Notes: generated by a model from the sequence alone, not told the origin. A stretch of 64,000 bases of DNA from Oxalobacteraceae bacterium (GCA_013284265.1 JABTBR010000008.1:95537-159536), one strand, 5' to 3'. Shown: positions 36,347 through 45,288, counted from the first letter of the stretch. Program-made: numbers and translations.

Positions 36347-36665
36347 TTTAGTTTTTAATGTTGGAATTGGATAGCTTGACTATGGTGACTCCGTCTGTCA
36401 AGGCTATTGGGTACCGATAGTTCTTATAATATTTTAAGTCCCATGTCCTGACTGATAAAAGTTGGCTGCCAGCTATTTACCGCTAAGTATCATGTTTTTT
36501 CTTGTATTCGCCGGCGTTTGATGGACCGCATCACAGCGAATCACCCATCAGTGCCAGTGCGGTGTCAGCAACCGTACTTCGATGTCCAGATCAAGAACGC
36601 CCACCGTAAACTTCCCGTTACGGAACGCCTGCAATGCATATACGACGTCGCTTGCCGTTGCGAGT
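36347..36665. other. gene-free stretch with a possible coding remnant
   Basis: No complete gene is seen in these 319 bases. On the minus strand, from about 36670 to 36549, a frame without a start reads KLATASDVVYALQAFRNGKF and ends LTPHWH before a stop. It looks protein-like rather than random, but it is not recognised and may be the tail of a lost gene. The left half is AT-rich with no clear promoter. Confidence 0.3.
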
Positions 36666-37478
36666 TTACTTAGCCGCTTGACCGTCGAGCACCTGCATCA
36701 CTGCGGCGACAATCGCCTTCGGCTCGCCCTGCTTCACCTCTACCAGTGGCATATCGCCGAAAGGCTTGCGTGCAGTGCGCATCTGGCTTGCGCTGGTCTC
36801 CAGGCTGTCGAGCTCGGAGGCACGGGCACGCCAGTAAGTCGGCTTGGCCGCTTGGGCCACTTGCGCCGCCGCCAGCGCGGGACCGATTTCACCGTTGATG
36901 CTGGTGACCGGGTAGGCGCACCCAGCGCCGGTCTTGCCCTGTTCCGCTGCGCTCAGGCAGGCGATTGCCGCATCCAGCCTGGCGGCGCGGTCCGCCGGCA
37001 GCGCATCCTCATGCATGGGCTCCACCAGCACCAGGCCGGTGACGGCGCCGCGCGAGCGCAGCGCGAAGTGCTGCGCCACCATGGCGCCATAGCCAGCCCC
37101 CACCAGCACGAAGGGCGCGTCCAGGTGCGCGTTCTTGATCAGGAAGTTCAAATCCTTGCTGGCATTGGCGAGCGTCGCTGCGCGCATGATCGGATCGCTG
37201 GAACCGAGGCCGGCGCGGTCGTAGACGCAGGCGCGCGTGCGTTTGGCCTCCGGCAGCACCGCCGACCAATCCCAGCCTGCGGCGCCGCTATCGGCTTCGA
37301 ACAGCACCGTGGGCGCGCCCTTGCCGGTGCAATACATATTGAGCTTGCGGCCGCCGACGTCGACCTTGACCTGGGCACCGGCCAGGGCATTCTGGCCGGC
37401 TGGCGGTGCGGCATGGGCGCTGACGCCGGCCAGCAGGAGGGTGGCTGCGGCAACGGCCGCGAAAGCGAGATTGTTCAT
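36666..37478 (-). CDS. Exported alpha/beta hydrolase-like protein lacking the nucleophile serine
   Basis: This 270-residue protein has a signal peptide (AAVAAATLLLAGVSAHA). The early alpha/beta-hydrolase pattern is clear: LFEADSGAAGWDWSAVLP near residues 59-76 and ACVYDRAGLGSSDP near 83-96. At the nucleophile elbow the expected GHSYG is GAGYG (127-131), with Gly129 in place of serine. Near the C-terminus GDMPLVEVKQGEPKAIVAAV runs straight on, apparently without the segment that normally carries the catalytic histidine. It is probably an inactive or repurposed hydrolase or a decaying gene with an intact frame. Confidence 0.75.
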   Translation of the reverse strand: MNNLAFAAVAAATLLLAGVSAHAAPPAGQNALAGAQVKVDVGGRKLNMYCTGKGAPTVLFEADSGAAGWDWSAVLPEAKRTRACVYDRAGLGSSDPIMRAATLANASKDLNFLIKNAHLDAPFVLVGAGYGAMVAQHFALRSRGAVTGLVLVEPMHEDALPADRAARLDAAIACLSAAEQGKTGAGCAYPVTSINGEIGPALAAAQVAQAAKPTYWRARASELDSLETSASQMRTARKPFGDMPLVEVKQGEPKAIVAAVMQVLDGQAAK

Positions 37479-37818
37479 GTGCGGGAAATATAGATGGTGA
37501 AAGGGCGCCCGCCTTGGGCGCCCATTGTTATCCGGATTGGCGGCGGCTGACCGGTGCGGCGTGTATGCGGTGGTATCGGCTCTCGCAGACGCGGCTACGG
37601 CGGCCCGCTGCGCGCTCTAGCGGTTGACGGCGCTCAGCCCAGCCCTGATCAAAGCCGTGACGATCTTACTATCGATGGCGATAGCGGACAAGGCCAGCCC
37701 CCCGGCCAGACGCGGTTCGGTGCGGCAGGCCACCGGGAAGTGGTCAATTTCCTTCAATACCGCGACGACAGCCGTCCCTATCATCTGCTGCACATCACGC
37801 ACATAAGAGGAGTCCCAG
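37479..37818. other. gene-free stretch upstream of the LysE exporter
   Basis: No gene can be supported in these 340 bases. A minus-strand frame reads IGTAVVAVLKEIDHFPVACR and ends AGLSAVNR at 37617, with no credible start or family and with overlap into the LysE gene. It may be a remnant or chance. The last 20 bases hold AAGAGGAG, the ribosome site of the LysE gene. Confidence 0.3.
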
Positions 37819-38406
37819 ATGAGTATGCTTTTTTCAATGGCCGCGTTTGCTTTGGCCTCGTCCATTTCACCCGGGCCAGTCAATGTCGTTGCGCTTGGGA
37901 GCGGCGCGCGCTATGGCGTGTCCGCCAGCATGCGCCACGTGACAGGGGCGACGGTGGGATTCACTCTGCTGCTACTGCTGACCGGGCTCGGACTGCATGA
38001 ACTGCTGGTCCGTCTACCCTGGCTGACGGAACTGATACGCTGGGCGGGTGTCCTCTTTCTGCTGTACATGGCCTGGCGTCTGGCAACAGACTCCGGCGAA
38101 CTGGACGCGGGGCAGGCATCGAAAAAACCGACGCTAGCGCAAGGCGCGGTGATGCAGTGGCTCAATCCTAAGGCCTGGCTGGCGGCAGTGGCGGGGATGG
38201 GAACCTACGCGGCGAAAGGAGAGGCAGACACGGTCTGGCTGTTTACCGGCATCTACTTTATCGTGTGTTATCTGTCTATCGCGAGCTGGGCACTGGCTGG
38301 CAGCTTCCTGCAGCACTATCTGCGTGCACCACACCACGTTCGGCTCTTCAATCGCGCGATGGCCGCCTTGCTTGTACTCAGCGTGATGTATCTGGTGAGC
38401 GGCTGA
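37819..38406 (+). CDS. LysE/RhtB-family amino-acid exporter
   Basis: This 195-residue integral membrane protein has about five or six hydrophobic segments and the family start ASSISPGPVNVVALGSGARYG (residues 13-33). QWLNPKAWLAAVAGM near 111-125 is the conserved NPK region. LysE/RhtB proteins export amino acids or related metabolites. SD AAGAGGAG lies upstream. It converges with an AraC-type regulator whose stop is 8 bases away, a common pairing in which the regulator controls the exporter. The substrate is unknown. Confidence 0.88.
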   Translation: MSMLFSMAAFALASSISPGPVNVVALGSGARYGVSASMRHVTGATVGFTLLLLLTGLGLHELLVRLPWLTELIRWAGVLFLLYMAWRLATDSGELDAGQASKKPTLAQGAVMQWLNPKAWLAAVAGMGTYAAKGEADTVWLFTGIYFIVCYLSIASWALAGSFLQHYLRAPHHVRLFNRAMAALLVLSVMYLVSG

Positions 38407-38414
38407 GGCTGCGC

Positions 38415-39242
38415 TCAGCCTTTATATTGCCCGGGTGTCGCCGCGGTCAGGCGTTTGAATATCCGTTGGAAATGGGCCTGGTCGGCGAAACCGGCTTCCA
38501 ATGCCACCTGGGTCAGCGGAACGTTGTCTCTCAACCGTGCCTTGGCGAATTGGATGCGGCGGTTGGTCTGGTATTCATGGGGCGCGACACCGTAGCGCTT
38601 TTTGAAGGCGCGAATCAGATAGGAGGCGGACAGGTTCGCCTCGGCGCAGATCTCGTCCAGCCAGAGCGCCTTGGCAAAGTGGGCATCGATATATTTTGCC
38701 GCGCGTTCCGTCTTCAATCCGCTGCCCTCTCCAGCCACCGCGCCTGGCGCCAGTTCGGCGTCCAGCAGGCCGATGAAATCGACGACGCAAATCTCGCGCT
38801 GCAGCCGGTCGCTGTCGGGGTCCGTCAGTTCGGCAAACAGTTGCGTGCCAATGTGAGCGAGCCGCGGCGCAAACAGTGCCGCCTTGGCGTAAGGACGGAA
38901 AGCGCTGCCGGCCTCTCCCCGCAAATCGGCCTGGATACGCCCCATCCATTCCGCATCGAGATAAAACATCAGATAGGACCAGGTGCCATCGCCCAGCGCA
39001 TTGCAGACGTGGACGGCGCCGGGGCTCATGACGACCAGCGATCCCTGTTCAACCTCCTCGCTGTGGCCGCCGTTGACGTAGCTGCTGCGCCCGCCGGTAA
39101 TGATGCCGACAGAAAAAGTCTCATGCCAGTGGCGCGAGTGATTCACTTGTCGTCCGTCGTGTACCAGCCGCACCTCAATGAAAGGCAGGTCTGGGTCGCG
39201 CCAGAAAATCTGATGTTGGCTGTGCTGGCTCTGTCGGGTCAT
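38415..39242 (-). CDS. AraC-family transcriptional regulator
   Basis: This 275-residue regulator has an N-terminal cupin-like sensing domain (HSRHWHETFSVGIITGGRSS near residues 36-55, VVMSPGAVHVCN near 71-82). A C-terminal pair of helix-turn-helix motifs follows: DEICAEANLSASYLIRAFKK, then QVALEAGFADQAHFQRIFKR. ATG 39242 (MTRQSQHS) is used rather than a longer upstream start. The exporter on the opposite strand is the likely target. Confidence 0.88.
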   Translation of the reverse strand: MTRQSQHSQHQIFWRDPDLPFIEVRLVHDGRQVNHSRHWHETFSVGIITGGRSSYVNGGHSEEVEQGSLVVMSPGAVHVCNALGDGTWSYLMFYLDAEWMGRIQADLRGEAGSAFRPYAKAALFAPRLAHIGTQLFAELTDPDSDRLQREICVVDFIGLLDAELAPGAVAGEGSGLKTERAAKYIDAHFAKALWLDEICAEANLSASYLIRAFKKRYGVAPHEYQTNRRIQFAKARLRDNVPLTQVALEAGFADQAHFQRIFKRLTAATPGQYKG

Positions 39243-39389
39243 GGACCGATTGTACAAAAATTCCAGAAAAATCGAGGTAACGGCCCCATGCACGACAGGA
39301 CTTGACTATTTTCCGCGTCAGGCGCAGCCTGAATCCAGCACTCAGCCTTGTCAATATGCCTAATCATTCCAACACACTTGTTGGCGAGA

Positions 39390-39417
39390 TTGAATGTTTG
39401 CGATTTTGTCCTACACT
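39390..39417 (+). promoter_or_regulatory. candidate sigma-70 promoter of the oxidase locus
   Basis: TTGAAT (39390-39395) and TACACT (39412-39417) are separated by 16 bases and lie about 54 bases upstream of the ATG of the small membrane protein that precedes coxB. The match is moderate. No other promoter-like pair stands out in the 228-base gap after the AraC gene. Confidence 0.4.
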
Positions 39418-39470
39418 GGATGGAACACAGTTTGCCCGTATTGTTTCTATTCTAAGACCCGGAGGGTGTC

Positions 39471-39968
39471 ATGGAATTATTGCATTCACATCGGTGGACG
39501 GACCGCATGCCCGACTGGGCGGCGGCGGCAGTGGCAGGTTTTGGCGCCGGCGGCGTGTTGATGTTGCTGGAACTGTTATGGGTGGTCACGGTACAACCCA
39601 GTGATCCCTGGCTCAGTTCCCGCATGGTCGCCGCCATGATGATGGGATCCAGCGTGCTCGACGCAACTGGCTACAGCACCACCATCCTGGCCGTGGCTCT
39701 GCTGGTTCACTATGTGCTTGGCGTCGTGTTCGGCATCGTGCTCGCGCTGCTGATCTCCTCCTTCCGCTTCGATTCCAGCGCGCCGATGATCCTGCTGGCC
39801 GGGACCGCCTTCGGGCTTGCGCTGTATGCCTGCAATTTCTACCTCATGGTCGGCGCCTTCCCCTGGCTCGCGGCAATGCAGGGCTGGTCGACCGCGATCG
39901 GCCACGCCGTCTTCGGCATGGTGGCAGCGTTCACCTACCTGAAGCTGGAACGAAAAGACCTCAAGTAG
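39471..39968 (+). CDS. Four-helix membrane protein of unknown function
   Basis: This 165-residue protein has four predicted membrane segments (AAAVAGFGAGGVLMLLELLW; ILAVALLVHYVLGVVFGIVL; MILLAGTAFGLALYACNFYL; TAIGHAVFGMVAAFTYL). It starts at ATG 39471 after GGAGGGTGTC. No family was recognised. Its place 87 bases before coxB suggests a link to the terminal oxidase, for example in assembly, but this is only contextual. Confidence 0.75.
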   Translation: MELLHSHRWTDRMPDWAAAAVAGFGAGGVLMLLELLWVVTVQPSDPWLSSRMVAAMMMGSSVLDATGYSTTILAVALLVHYVLGVVFGIVLALLISSFRFDSSAPMILLAGTAFGLALYACNFYLMVGAFPWLAAMQGWSTAIGHAVFGMVAAFTYLKLERKDLK

Positions 39969-40055
39969 CAGCGGCGGTGCGCCTACGGGCGCCCGCGTAT
40001 TTTGTCAGGTACGGCTTACCGTAAGCCGGGTTGCGCCTTTCATCATCAAACTCTC

Positions 40056-41159
40056 ATGGCTCTGGCCCTTGCTCTGATCCTCATTGTGGTTGGCGCGCTG
40101 GTATTCCATCTGCTTAGTCCCTGGTGGCTGACCCCGATCGCCTCCAACTGGCAGGACATGGATGACGCGCTCCAGCTCACCCTGCTCATTACCGGCGCGC
40201 TGTTCGTCGCCGTCAATCTCTTCGTCGCCTATGCGGTAGTGAAATTCCGCCACCGCGACGGCGTGCGCGCCTCCTCCGAACACGGCAACAAGAAACTCGA
40301 ATGGTGGTTGATCGGCATCACCTCGGTCGGCATCATGGCGATGCTGGCGCCTGGCCTGCAGGTCTACGCCAAGCTGATCGATCCGCCCGCCCATGCGATG
40401 GTATTCGAGGTAATGGGCCAGCAATGGCAATGGCACTACCGCCTGCCGGGCAAGGATGGCAAGCTGGGCCTGACCGACGTGCGCTTCATGGGGCCGGCCA
40501 ATCCCTTCGGCATCAGCCCGGACGACCCGAATGGGCAGGACGACTATCTGGTCGATGGCCAGGAAATCCACATCCCCCTCAATCAGCCGGTCAAGGTGCT
40601 GCTGCGCGCGGCCGATGTGCTGCACGACTTCTATGTGCCGCAGTTCCGCACGCGCATGAACATGGTGCCGGGCATGGTGACCTCGTTCTGGCTCACGCCC
40701 ACCCGCAGCGGCCGCTTCGAAGTCATGTGCGCCCAGCTGTGCGGCGTGGGCCACGCGAATATGCGCAGCTATGTGGTGGTGGACGAGGCGCCCGCCTATG
40801 CCAGCTGGCTGGCCCGCCAGCCCACCTTCGGCGGCGGCGCGGTGGCGGCGGCGGCCCGTCCGGCCGGCGTGAGCCAGGCCGACAACCAGGGCAAGCTGCT
40901 GGCGCAGGCCAAGGGCTGCGTGGCCTGCCACAGCATCGACGGCAGCGCCGGCGTGGGACCGAGCTGGAAAAACCTGTTCGGCAAGACCGAGACGCTCGAA
41001 GGCGGTGCCACGGCCGTCGTCGACGACGCCTACCTGAAGGAGTCGATCGCCCATCCCAAGGCGCAGATCGTCAAGGGCTACGCGCCCATCATGCCGGACA
41101 CGCCGCTGAACGACGCGGAAATGGCATTCATCGTGGACTACATCAAAACCGTCAAGTAG
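40056..41159 (+). CDS. coxB: Cytochrome c oxidase subunit II with fused cytochrome c domain
   Basis: This protein of about 367 residues has two N-terminal membrane helices, a cupredoxin domain with the CuA motif CAQLCGVGHANM (C-x3-C-x3-H-x2-M) near residues 226-237, and a C-terminal cytochrome c domain with the haem site CVACH. This fusion defines a caa3-like oxidase accepting electrons without a separate soluble cytochrome. ATG 40056 is chosen; TTG 40002 would add 18 residues. Neither has a clear ribosome site. It is followed 9 bases later by coxA. Confidence 0.92.
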   Translation: MALALALILIVVGALVFHLLSPWWLTPIASNWQDMDDALQLTLLITGALFVAVNLFVAYAVVKFRHRDGVRASSEHGNKKLEWWLIGITSVGIMAMLAPGLQVYAKLIDPPAHAMVFEVMGQQWQWHYRLPGKDGKLGLTDVRFMGPANPFGISPDDPNGQDDYLVDGQEIHIPLNQPVKVLLRAADVLHDFYVPQFRTRMNMVPGMVTSFWLTPTRSGRFEVMCAQLCGVGHANMRSYVVVDEAPAYASWLARQPTFGGGAVAAAARPAGVSQADNQGKLLAQAKGCVACHSIDGSAGVGPSWKNLFGKTETLEGGATAVVDDAYLKESIAHPKAQIVKGYAPIMPDTPLNDAEMAFIVDYIKTVK

Positions 41160-41168
41160 GAGGGCAAG

Positions 41169-42941
41169 ATGGGGTATGGAAGCGCGCACGGCCACGCAGA
41201 GCAGAGTTTCTGGACCAGGTATGTGTGGAGCCAGGACCATAAAGTCATCGCGGTCCAGTACACGATCACCGCCATCGTGGTCGGCTTGCTGGGCATGGTG
41301 CTGTCGGACCTGATGCGGCTGCAGCTTGGCTTCCCCGGCAAGTTCTCCTTCATCGATCCGGCGCGCTACTACCAGATGATCACCATGCACGGCATGATCA
41401 TGGTGATCTATCTGCTGACGGCGCTGTTCCTGGGCGGCTTCGGCAATTACCTGATTCCGCTGATGCTGGGTGCGCGCGACATGGTGTTCCCCTTCATGAA
41501 CATGCTCAGCTACTGGGTCTATCTGCTGGCCGTGCTGATCCTGATGGCCAGCTTCTTCGTGCCGGGCGGACCGACCGGCGCCGGCTGGACGCTGTATCCG
41601 CCGCAAGCGATCCTGCCGGGCACGCCGGGCGTCGAATGGGGTATCGTCGTGATGCTCATTTCGCTGGTGGTGTTCATCGTCGCCACCACCATGGGCGGGC
41701 TGAACTACGTGACCACGGTGCTGCAGGCACGCGCCCAGGGCATGACGCTGATGCGCATGCCGCTGACGGTATGGGGCATCGTCGTCGCCACCATCCTGGC
41801 CCTGCTGGCCTTCCCCGCGCTGTTCGTCAGCGGCGTGATGATGCTGTTCGATAAAACCCTGGGCACCAGCTTCTTCATGCCGGCCATCGTGTCGATGGGG
41901 CAGCAGCTCAGCCACAAGGGCGGCAGCCCCCTGCTGTTCCAGCACCTGTTCTGGTTCTTCGGCCACCCGGAAGTGTATATCGTGGCACTGCCGGCCTTCG
42001 GCATCATCTCCGACCTGGTCAGCGTGCATGCGCGCAAATGCATCTTCGGCTACCGCATGATGGTCTGGGCCATCGTCATCATCGGCGCGCTCAGCTTCGT
42101 GGTGTGGGCCCACCATATGTATGTGAGCGGCATGCACCCGCTGTTCGGCTTTTTCTTCGCCACCACCACGCTGATCATCGCGGTGCCGACCGCGCTCAAG
42201 GTCTACAACTGGACGCTGACCCTGTGGCGCGGCGATATACACCTGACCGTGCCGATGCTGTTCGCCGTCGGCTTCATCAGCACCTTCGTCATCGGCGGCC
42301 TGACCGGCCTGTTCCTCGGCAATGTCAGCGTCGACATCCCGCTGTCGAATACCTATTTTGTCGTCGCCCACTTCCATATGGTGATGGGGGTCTCGCCCGT
42401 GCTGGCCGTGTTCGGCGGCATTTACCACTGGTATCCCAAGGTCAGCGGGCGCATGTTCAACGAAACCCTGGGCAAGCTGCACTTCTGGGTGACCTTCCTC
42501 GGCACCTATGCGATTTTCTTCCCCATGCACTACCTGGGCATACTGGGCATGCCGCGCCGCTACTACGCCTATGAAAACTACGCCTTCATTCCACCGTCGG
42601 CCCAGGTGCTCAACGAGTTCATCACCATCGCGGCCCTGGTCGTCGGCCTGTTCCAGCTGGTGTTTATTTTCAACCTGGCCTGGAGCACTTTCTGCGGCGA
42701 CATCGCCAGCAGCAATCCCTGGCGCGCCGCCAGCCTGGAATGGTTCACGCCCGAAACGCCGCCCGGCCATCTGAACTGGGGTCCCGAAGAACCGGTCGTG
42801 TATCGCGGCCCTTACGATTACGGCCACCAGGACGGCCCGTCGGACTACATACCCCAGAACGTCGGGCCGGATGAAGAGGCAATCGCGGCGGCCAGCGCAA
42901 GACGCGGCGGCGCGCCCCTGCCGGGAGGGGCACCGACATGA
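41169..42941 (+). CDS. coxA: Cytochrome c oxidase subunit I
   Basis: This is the catalytic subunit of an A-type haem-copper oxidase, reducing O2 and pumping protons. The 590-residue protein has about twelve membrane helices, the haem-ligand region MITMHGMIMVIYLLTA near residues 72-87, and the CuB/Tyr-His motif FGHPEVYIVALP, with the crosslinking tyrosine, near 262-273. WAHHMYVSGM and VAHFHMVMG supply the remaining histidines. The C-terminus carries a hydrophilic tail ending in GGAPLPGGAPT. The stop overlaps the next gene by ATGA. Confidence 0.95.
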   Translation: MGYGSAHGHAEQSFWTRYVWSQDHKVIAVQYTITAIVVGLLGMVLSDLMRLQLGFPGKFSFIDPARYYQMITMHGMIMVIYLLTALFLGGFGNYLIPLMLGARDMVFPFMNMLSYWVYLLAVLILMASFFVPGGPTGAGWTLYPPQAILPGTPGVEWGIVVMLISLVVFIVATTMGGLNYVTTVLQARAQGMTLMRMPLTVWGIVVATILALLAFPALFVSGVMMLFDKTLGTSFFMPAIVSMGQQLSHKGGSPLLFQHLFWFFGHPEVYIVALPAFGIISDLVSVHARKCIFGYRMMVWAIVIIGALSFVVWAHHMYVSGMHPLFGFFFATTTLIIAVPTALKVYNWTLTLWRGDIHLTVPMLFAVGFISTFVIGGLTGLFLGNVSVDIPLSNTYFVVAHFHMVMGVSPVLAVFGGIYHWYPKVSGRMFNETLGKLHFWVTFLGTYAIFFPMHYLGILGMPRRYYAYENYAFIPPSAQVLNEFITIAALVVGLFQLVFIFNLAWSTFCGDIASSNPWRAASLEWFTPETPPGHLNWGPEEPVVYRGPYDYGHQDGPSDYIPQNVGPDEEAIAAASARRGGAPLPGGAPT

Positions 42942-43561
42942 GCGCCAATCTGAGCAGCGGTTTAGGTAAGGGCGTGGGCAACGGCGGGGGCAAGGGCGTG
43001 GGCGGCGGCTTGGCCAGCGCCGGCCTGCCGCTGGCCGCTGCGCCCAAGGTCGGCCTGTGGGTCTTCATGGGCGTGATCGCGGCGCTGTTCGGCCTGTTCT
43101 CGGTCGCGTTTTTAATGCGCATGGCCATGTCCGACTGGCGCGCCCTGCCTATCGTGCCCTGGCAGCTGTGGCTGAGTACGGCGCTGCTGACGGCGGGCAG
43201 CCTGGCGTGGGAAGCGGCGCGGCGCGGCAAGCGCTTCGCCTTCGCCCTGGCCTATGCCAGTTCGCTGCTATTCATTGGCGTCCAGCTGTGGGCCTGGCAG
43301 GCGATGACGGCACTCAATTTTGCTGTCGACGGCAATCCGGCCAATAGTTTCTTTTACCTCATCACCGGCTTGCACGGCCTGCATGTGATCGGCGGCCTGG
43401 TCGCCGCCACCATCGTCGGCGCGCGCGGCGGCGCCGGCATGGCCCTGTGCGCGCGCTACTGGCACTTCCTGCTGGCCTTGTGGCTGGCCATGTTCGGCCT
43501 GCTGTTCTCGGTCACGCCGGAGCTGGTACAGCTGGTCTGCAACACCCTCTTACCGACGTGA
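42938..43561 (+). CDS. Haem-copper oxidase subunit III-family protein (first copy)
   Basis: This 207-residue membrane protein has five hydrophobic segments and the subunit III-type motif FFYLITGLHGLHVIGG near residues 139-154, followed by YWHFLLALWLAMFGLLF. A glycine-rich start (GKGVGNGGGKGVGGG) precedes the first helix. ATGA overlap with coxA indicates coupled translation. A second subunit III-like gene follows at once, so the pair may have divided or duplicated the subunit III role. Confidence 0.85.
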   Translation: MSANLSSGLGKGVGNGGGKGVGGGLASAGLPLAAAPKVGLWVFMGVIAALFGLFSVAFLMRMAMSDWRALPIVPWQLWLSTALLTAGSLAWEAARRGKRFAFALAYASSLLFIGVQLWAWQAMTALNFAVDGNPANSFFYLITGLHGLHVIGGLVAATIVGARGGAGMALCARYWHFLLALWLAMFGLLFSVTPELVQLVCNTLLPT

Positions 43562-43568
43562 GGCTGCC

Positions 43569-44228
43569 ATGGCTCAGGACTCCCAGGGATGGACAGGATT
43601 AATCGCGGACTGGTCCGGCGACAAGGCGGCGCTGCACGTGCCCTGGGCCAAGGCCATGATGTGGGTCTTCCTGCTCAGCGACACCTTTGTGTTCGGCAGC
43701 TTCCTCACCGGCTATATGACCGTGCGCGTGTCGGCCACGGCGGCCTGGCCCAATCCCAGCGAAGTGTTTTCCCTGGTGATCAATGGCACCCAGCTGCCGC
43801 TGATCCTGATCGCCATCATGACCTTCGTGCTGATCACCAGCAGCGGCACCATGGCGATGGCGGTCAACTACGGCTACCGGCGCGAGCGCAAGACCTGCGC
43901 GATGCTGATGTTCGCCACCGCCCTGCTGGGCGCCTGCTTTGTCGGCATGCAAGCCTTCGAGTGGAGCAAGCTGATCGCCGAAGGCGTGCGGCCCTGGGGC
44001 AATCCGATGGGCGCGGCGCAGTTCGGCGCCTGCTTCTTCATGATCACCGGCTTCCACGGCCTGCATGTGACGGCCGGCGTGATCTATCTCAGCTGCGTGG
44101 CCAAGGCCGTGCTGGACGGGCGCTATGAGGCGTCGGGCAGATACAACAATGTCGAAATCGCCGGCCTGTACTGGCACTTCGTGGACCTGGTCTGGGTCTT
44201 CATCTTCGCGCTGTTTTACTTGTGGTAG
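43569..44228 (+). CDS. Cytochrome c oxidase subunit III (second copy)
   Basis: This 219-residue protein starts PWAKAMMWVFLLSDTFVFGS and has five membrane segments, the conserved FFMITGFHGLHVTAGVIYLS near residues 156-175 and GLYWHFVDLVWVFIFALFYLW at the end. This is the canonical short subunit III of caa3/bo3-type oxidases. It begins 7 bases after the first copy. Confidence 0.9.
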   Translation: MAQDSQGWTGLIADWSGDKAALHVPWAKAMMWVFLLSDTFVFGSFLTGYMTVRVSATAAWPNPSEVFSLVINGTQLPLILIAIMTFVLITSSGTMAMAVNYGYRRERKTCAMLMFATALLGACFVGMQAFEWSKLIAEGVRPWGNPMGAAQFGACFFMITGFHGLHVTAGVIYLSCVAKAVLDGRYEASGRYNNVEIAGLYWHFVDLVWVFIFALFYLW

Positions 44229-44236
44229 GAGGCAGC

Positions 44237-44551
44237 ATGGACGCCGCACACGGGCAACAACCTCCAATCGGGCTCTACCTGAAAGTGTGGTTGCTGCTGT
44301 TTATACTCAGCACGTTTTCCTACCTGGTCGATTTTTTCCATGTGCAGAGCTATCTGCGCTGGACGCTGATCCTGGTCCTGATGATGGCCAAGGCCGGCCT
44401 GATCGTGGCGGTCTTCATGCACTTGAAGTGGGAGCGCCTGGCGCTGATCTATGTGATCGTGATTCCGCCGCTGGCCCTGCTGGTACTGGTGGGCATGATG
44501 CTGATCGAAGCCGACCACACCCACCTGACGCGCAAGCTGTTTTTTGGATAG
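44237..44551 (+). CDS. Cytochrome c oxidase subunit IV-family protein
   Basis: This 104-residue protein has three membrane segments (VWLLLFILSTFSYLVDFF; LILVLMMAKAGLIVAVFMHL; YVIVIPPLALLVLVGMML), the MAKAGLIVAVFMHLKWE motif of prokaryotic subunit IV, and a short hydrophilic tail. ATG 44237 follows TAGGAGGCAGC, which overlaps the preceding stop. It is the last gene of the oxidase operon. No haem-A synthesis or copper-insertion genes are in the window. Confidence 0.88.
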   Translation: MDAAHGQQPPIGLYLKVWLLLFILSTFSYLVDFFHVQSYLRWTLILVLMMAKAGLIVAVFMHLKWERLALIYVIVIPPLALLVLVGMMLIEADHTHLTRKLFFG

Positions 44552-44592
44552 CGTTGCGGCCAGAGTCGACTGGACCGATGAACTTCTGTGCC

Positions 44593-44973
44593 CTAAATGA
44601 TTTCAACGAGGTCCGAGTAATCCGCCAATACCCGATCTGCGGTCAGCAGCGTCAACGGTTCGCAGATAGCCTGTGCTATCAGCATCCGGTCGAAAGGGTC
44701 GCGATGAATTAATGGGAGCAAAGCGATTTGCTCAGCGTGAGCATATGTCACGCCAAGGGGTAAAAATCCGTTACGAAGTATTTGAGTAACAAGCACATTG
44801 ACGTTGACCTTGAGCTTACCCGTACTCGCCTTGATACTTGCTTCCCAAATGGAAGCGCTACTGACATAGCCTTCGGAGGCAGCTTCGATTCTGGCACGAG
44901 CGAATGTGGACAATCTGTGATTATCTTGTAACCACCAAAACAGCACATGCGTATCTAGAAGTAGACGCATCAT
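44593..44973 (-). CDS. VapC-type PIN-domain toxin
   Basis: This 126-residue PIN-domain protein has LLLDTHVLFWWLQD near residues 4-17 with the first acidic residue, ASIWEASIK near 40-48, and HRDPFDRMLIAQA and LLTADRVLADY with the later acidic residues. PIN toxins are Mg-dependent RNases. ATG 44973 overlaps the antitoxin stop as ATGA. The DTHxLxWW start is characteristic of the VapC group paired with Phd/YefM-type antitoxins. Confidence 0.92.
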   Translation of the reverse strand: MMRLLLDTHVLFWWLQDNHRLSTFARARIEAASEGYVSSASIWEASIKASTGKLKVNVNVLVTQILRNGFLPLGVTYAHAEQIALLPLIHRDPFDRMLIAQAICEPLTLLTADRVLADYSDLVEII

Positions 44974-45206
44974 TTCCCATCGAACGCTGCTTGGATTTCC
45001 TCGGGTAAAGGCGCATCAAAGTCATCAGCGACATAGATTTCTCCTTTCATCGAACCAGGTGCCCGTACGAGTTGACCGGAAAAAACCGGGATCAGGCGCG
45101 CTACCGGTTTCCCTGCTTTAGTGATGAGGATGTTGTCACCTTGGGCAGCGGCATTGACCAATTCCGCGAGTTGCATTTCTGCTTCGTGAATATCAAAGCT
45201 AGGCAT
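44970..45206 (-). CDS. Phd/YefM-type antitoxin
   Basis: This is a 78-residue antitoxin with the Phd/YefM DNA-binding fold: FDIHEAEMQLAELVNAAAQG near residues 4-23 and ILITKAGKPVARLIPV near 26-41. The disordered tail (DAPLPEEIQAAFDGK) should wrap the PIN toxin. AAAGGAGGACGAT before the ATG is a very strong ribosome site, as expected for antitoxin excess. It is the first gene of the pair and likely autoregulates it. Confidence 0.92.
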   Translation of the reverse strand: MPSFDIHEAEMQLAELVNAAAQGDNILITKAGKPVARLIPVFSGQLVRAPGSMKGEIYVADDFDAPLPEEIQAAFDGK

Positions 45207-45288
45207 ATCGTCCTCCTTTGCCGATTAAACCCAGCCTAGTGCAAGGAGAGGCCACTTGCAAGCCAGGCAGCGAAGCGCCACTCCGAGC

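Noticed and set aside
37617..37883. 88-codon minus-strand frame upstream of the LysE gene
   Set aside because: It overlaps the LysE start, has no ribosome site and no recognisable family; kept only as a note on the gap.
40005..42827. 940-codon minus-strand open frame opposite coxB and coxA
   Set aside because: It is antisense to oxidase genes with all metal-binding motifs; composition is typical of a shadow frame.
44593..45206. Toxin-antitoxin pair as a novel system
   Set aside because: Both proteins fit the known VapC PIN toxin and Phd/YefM antitoxin families, with the usual order and overlap.
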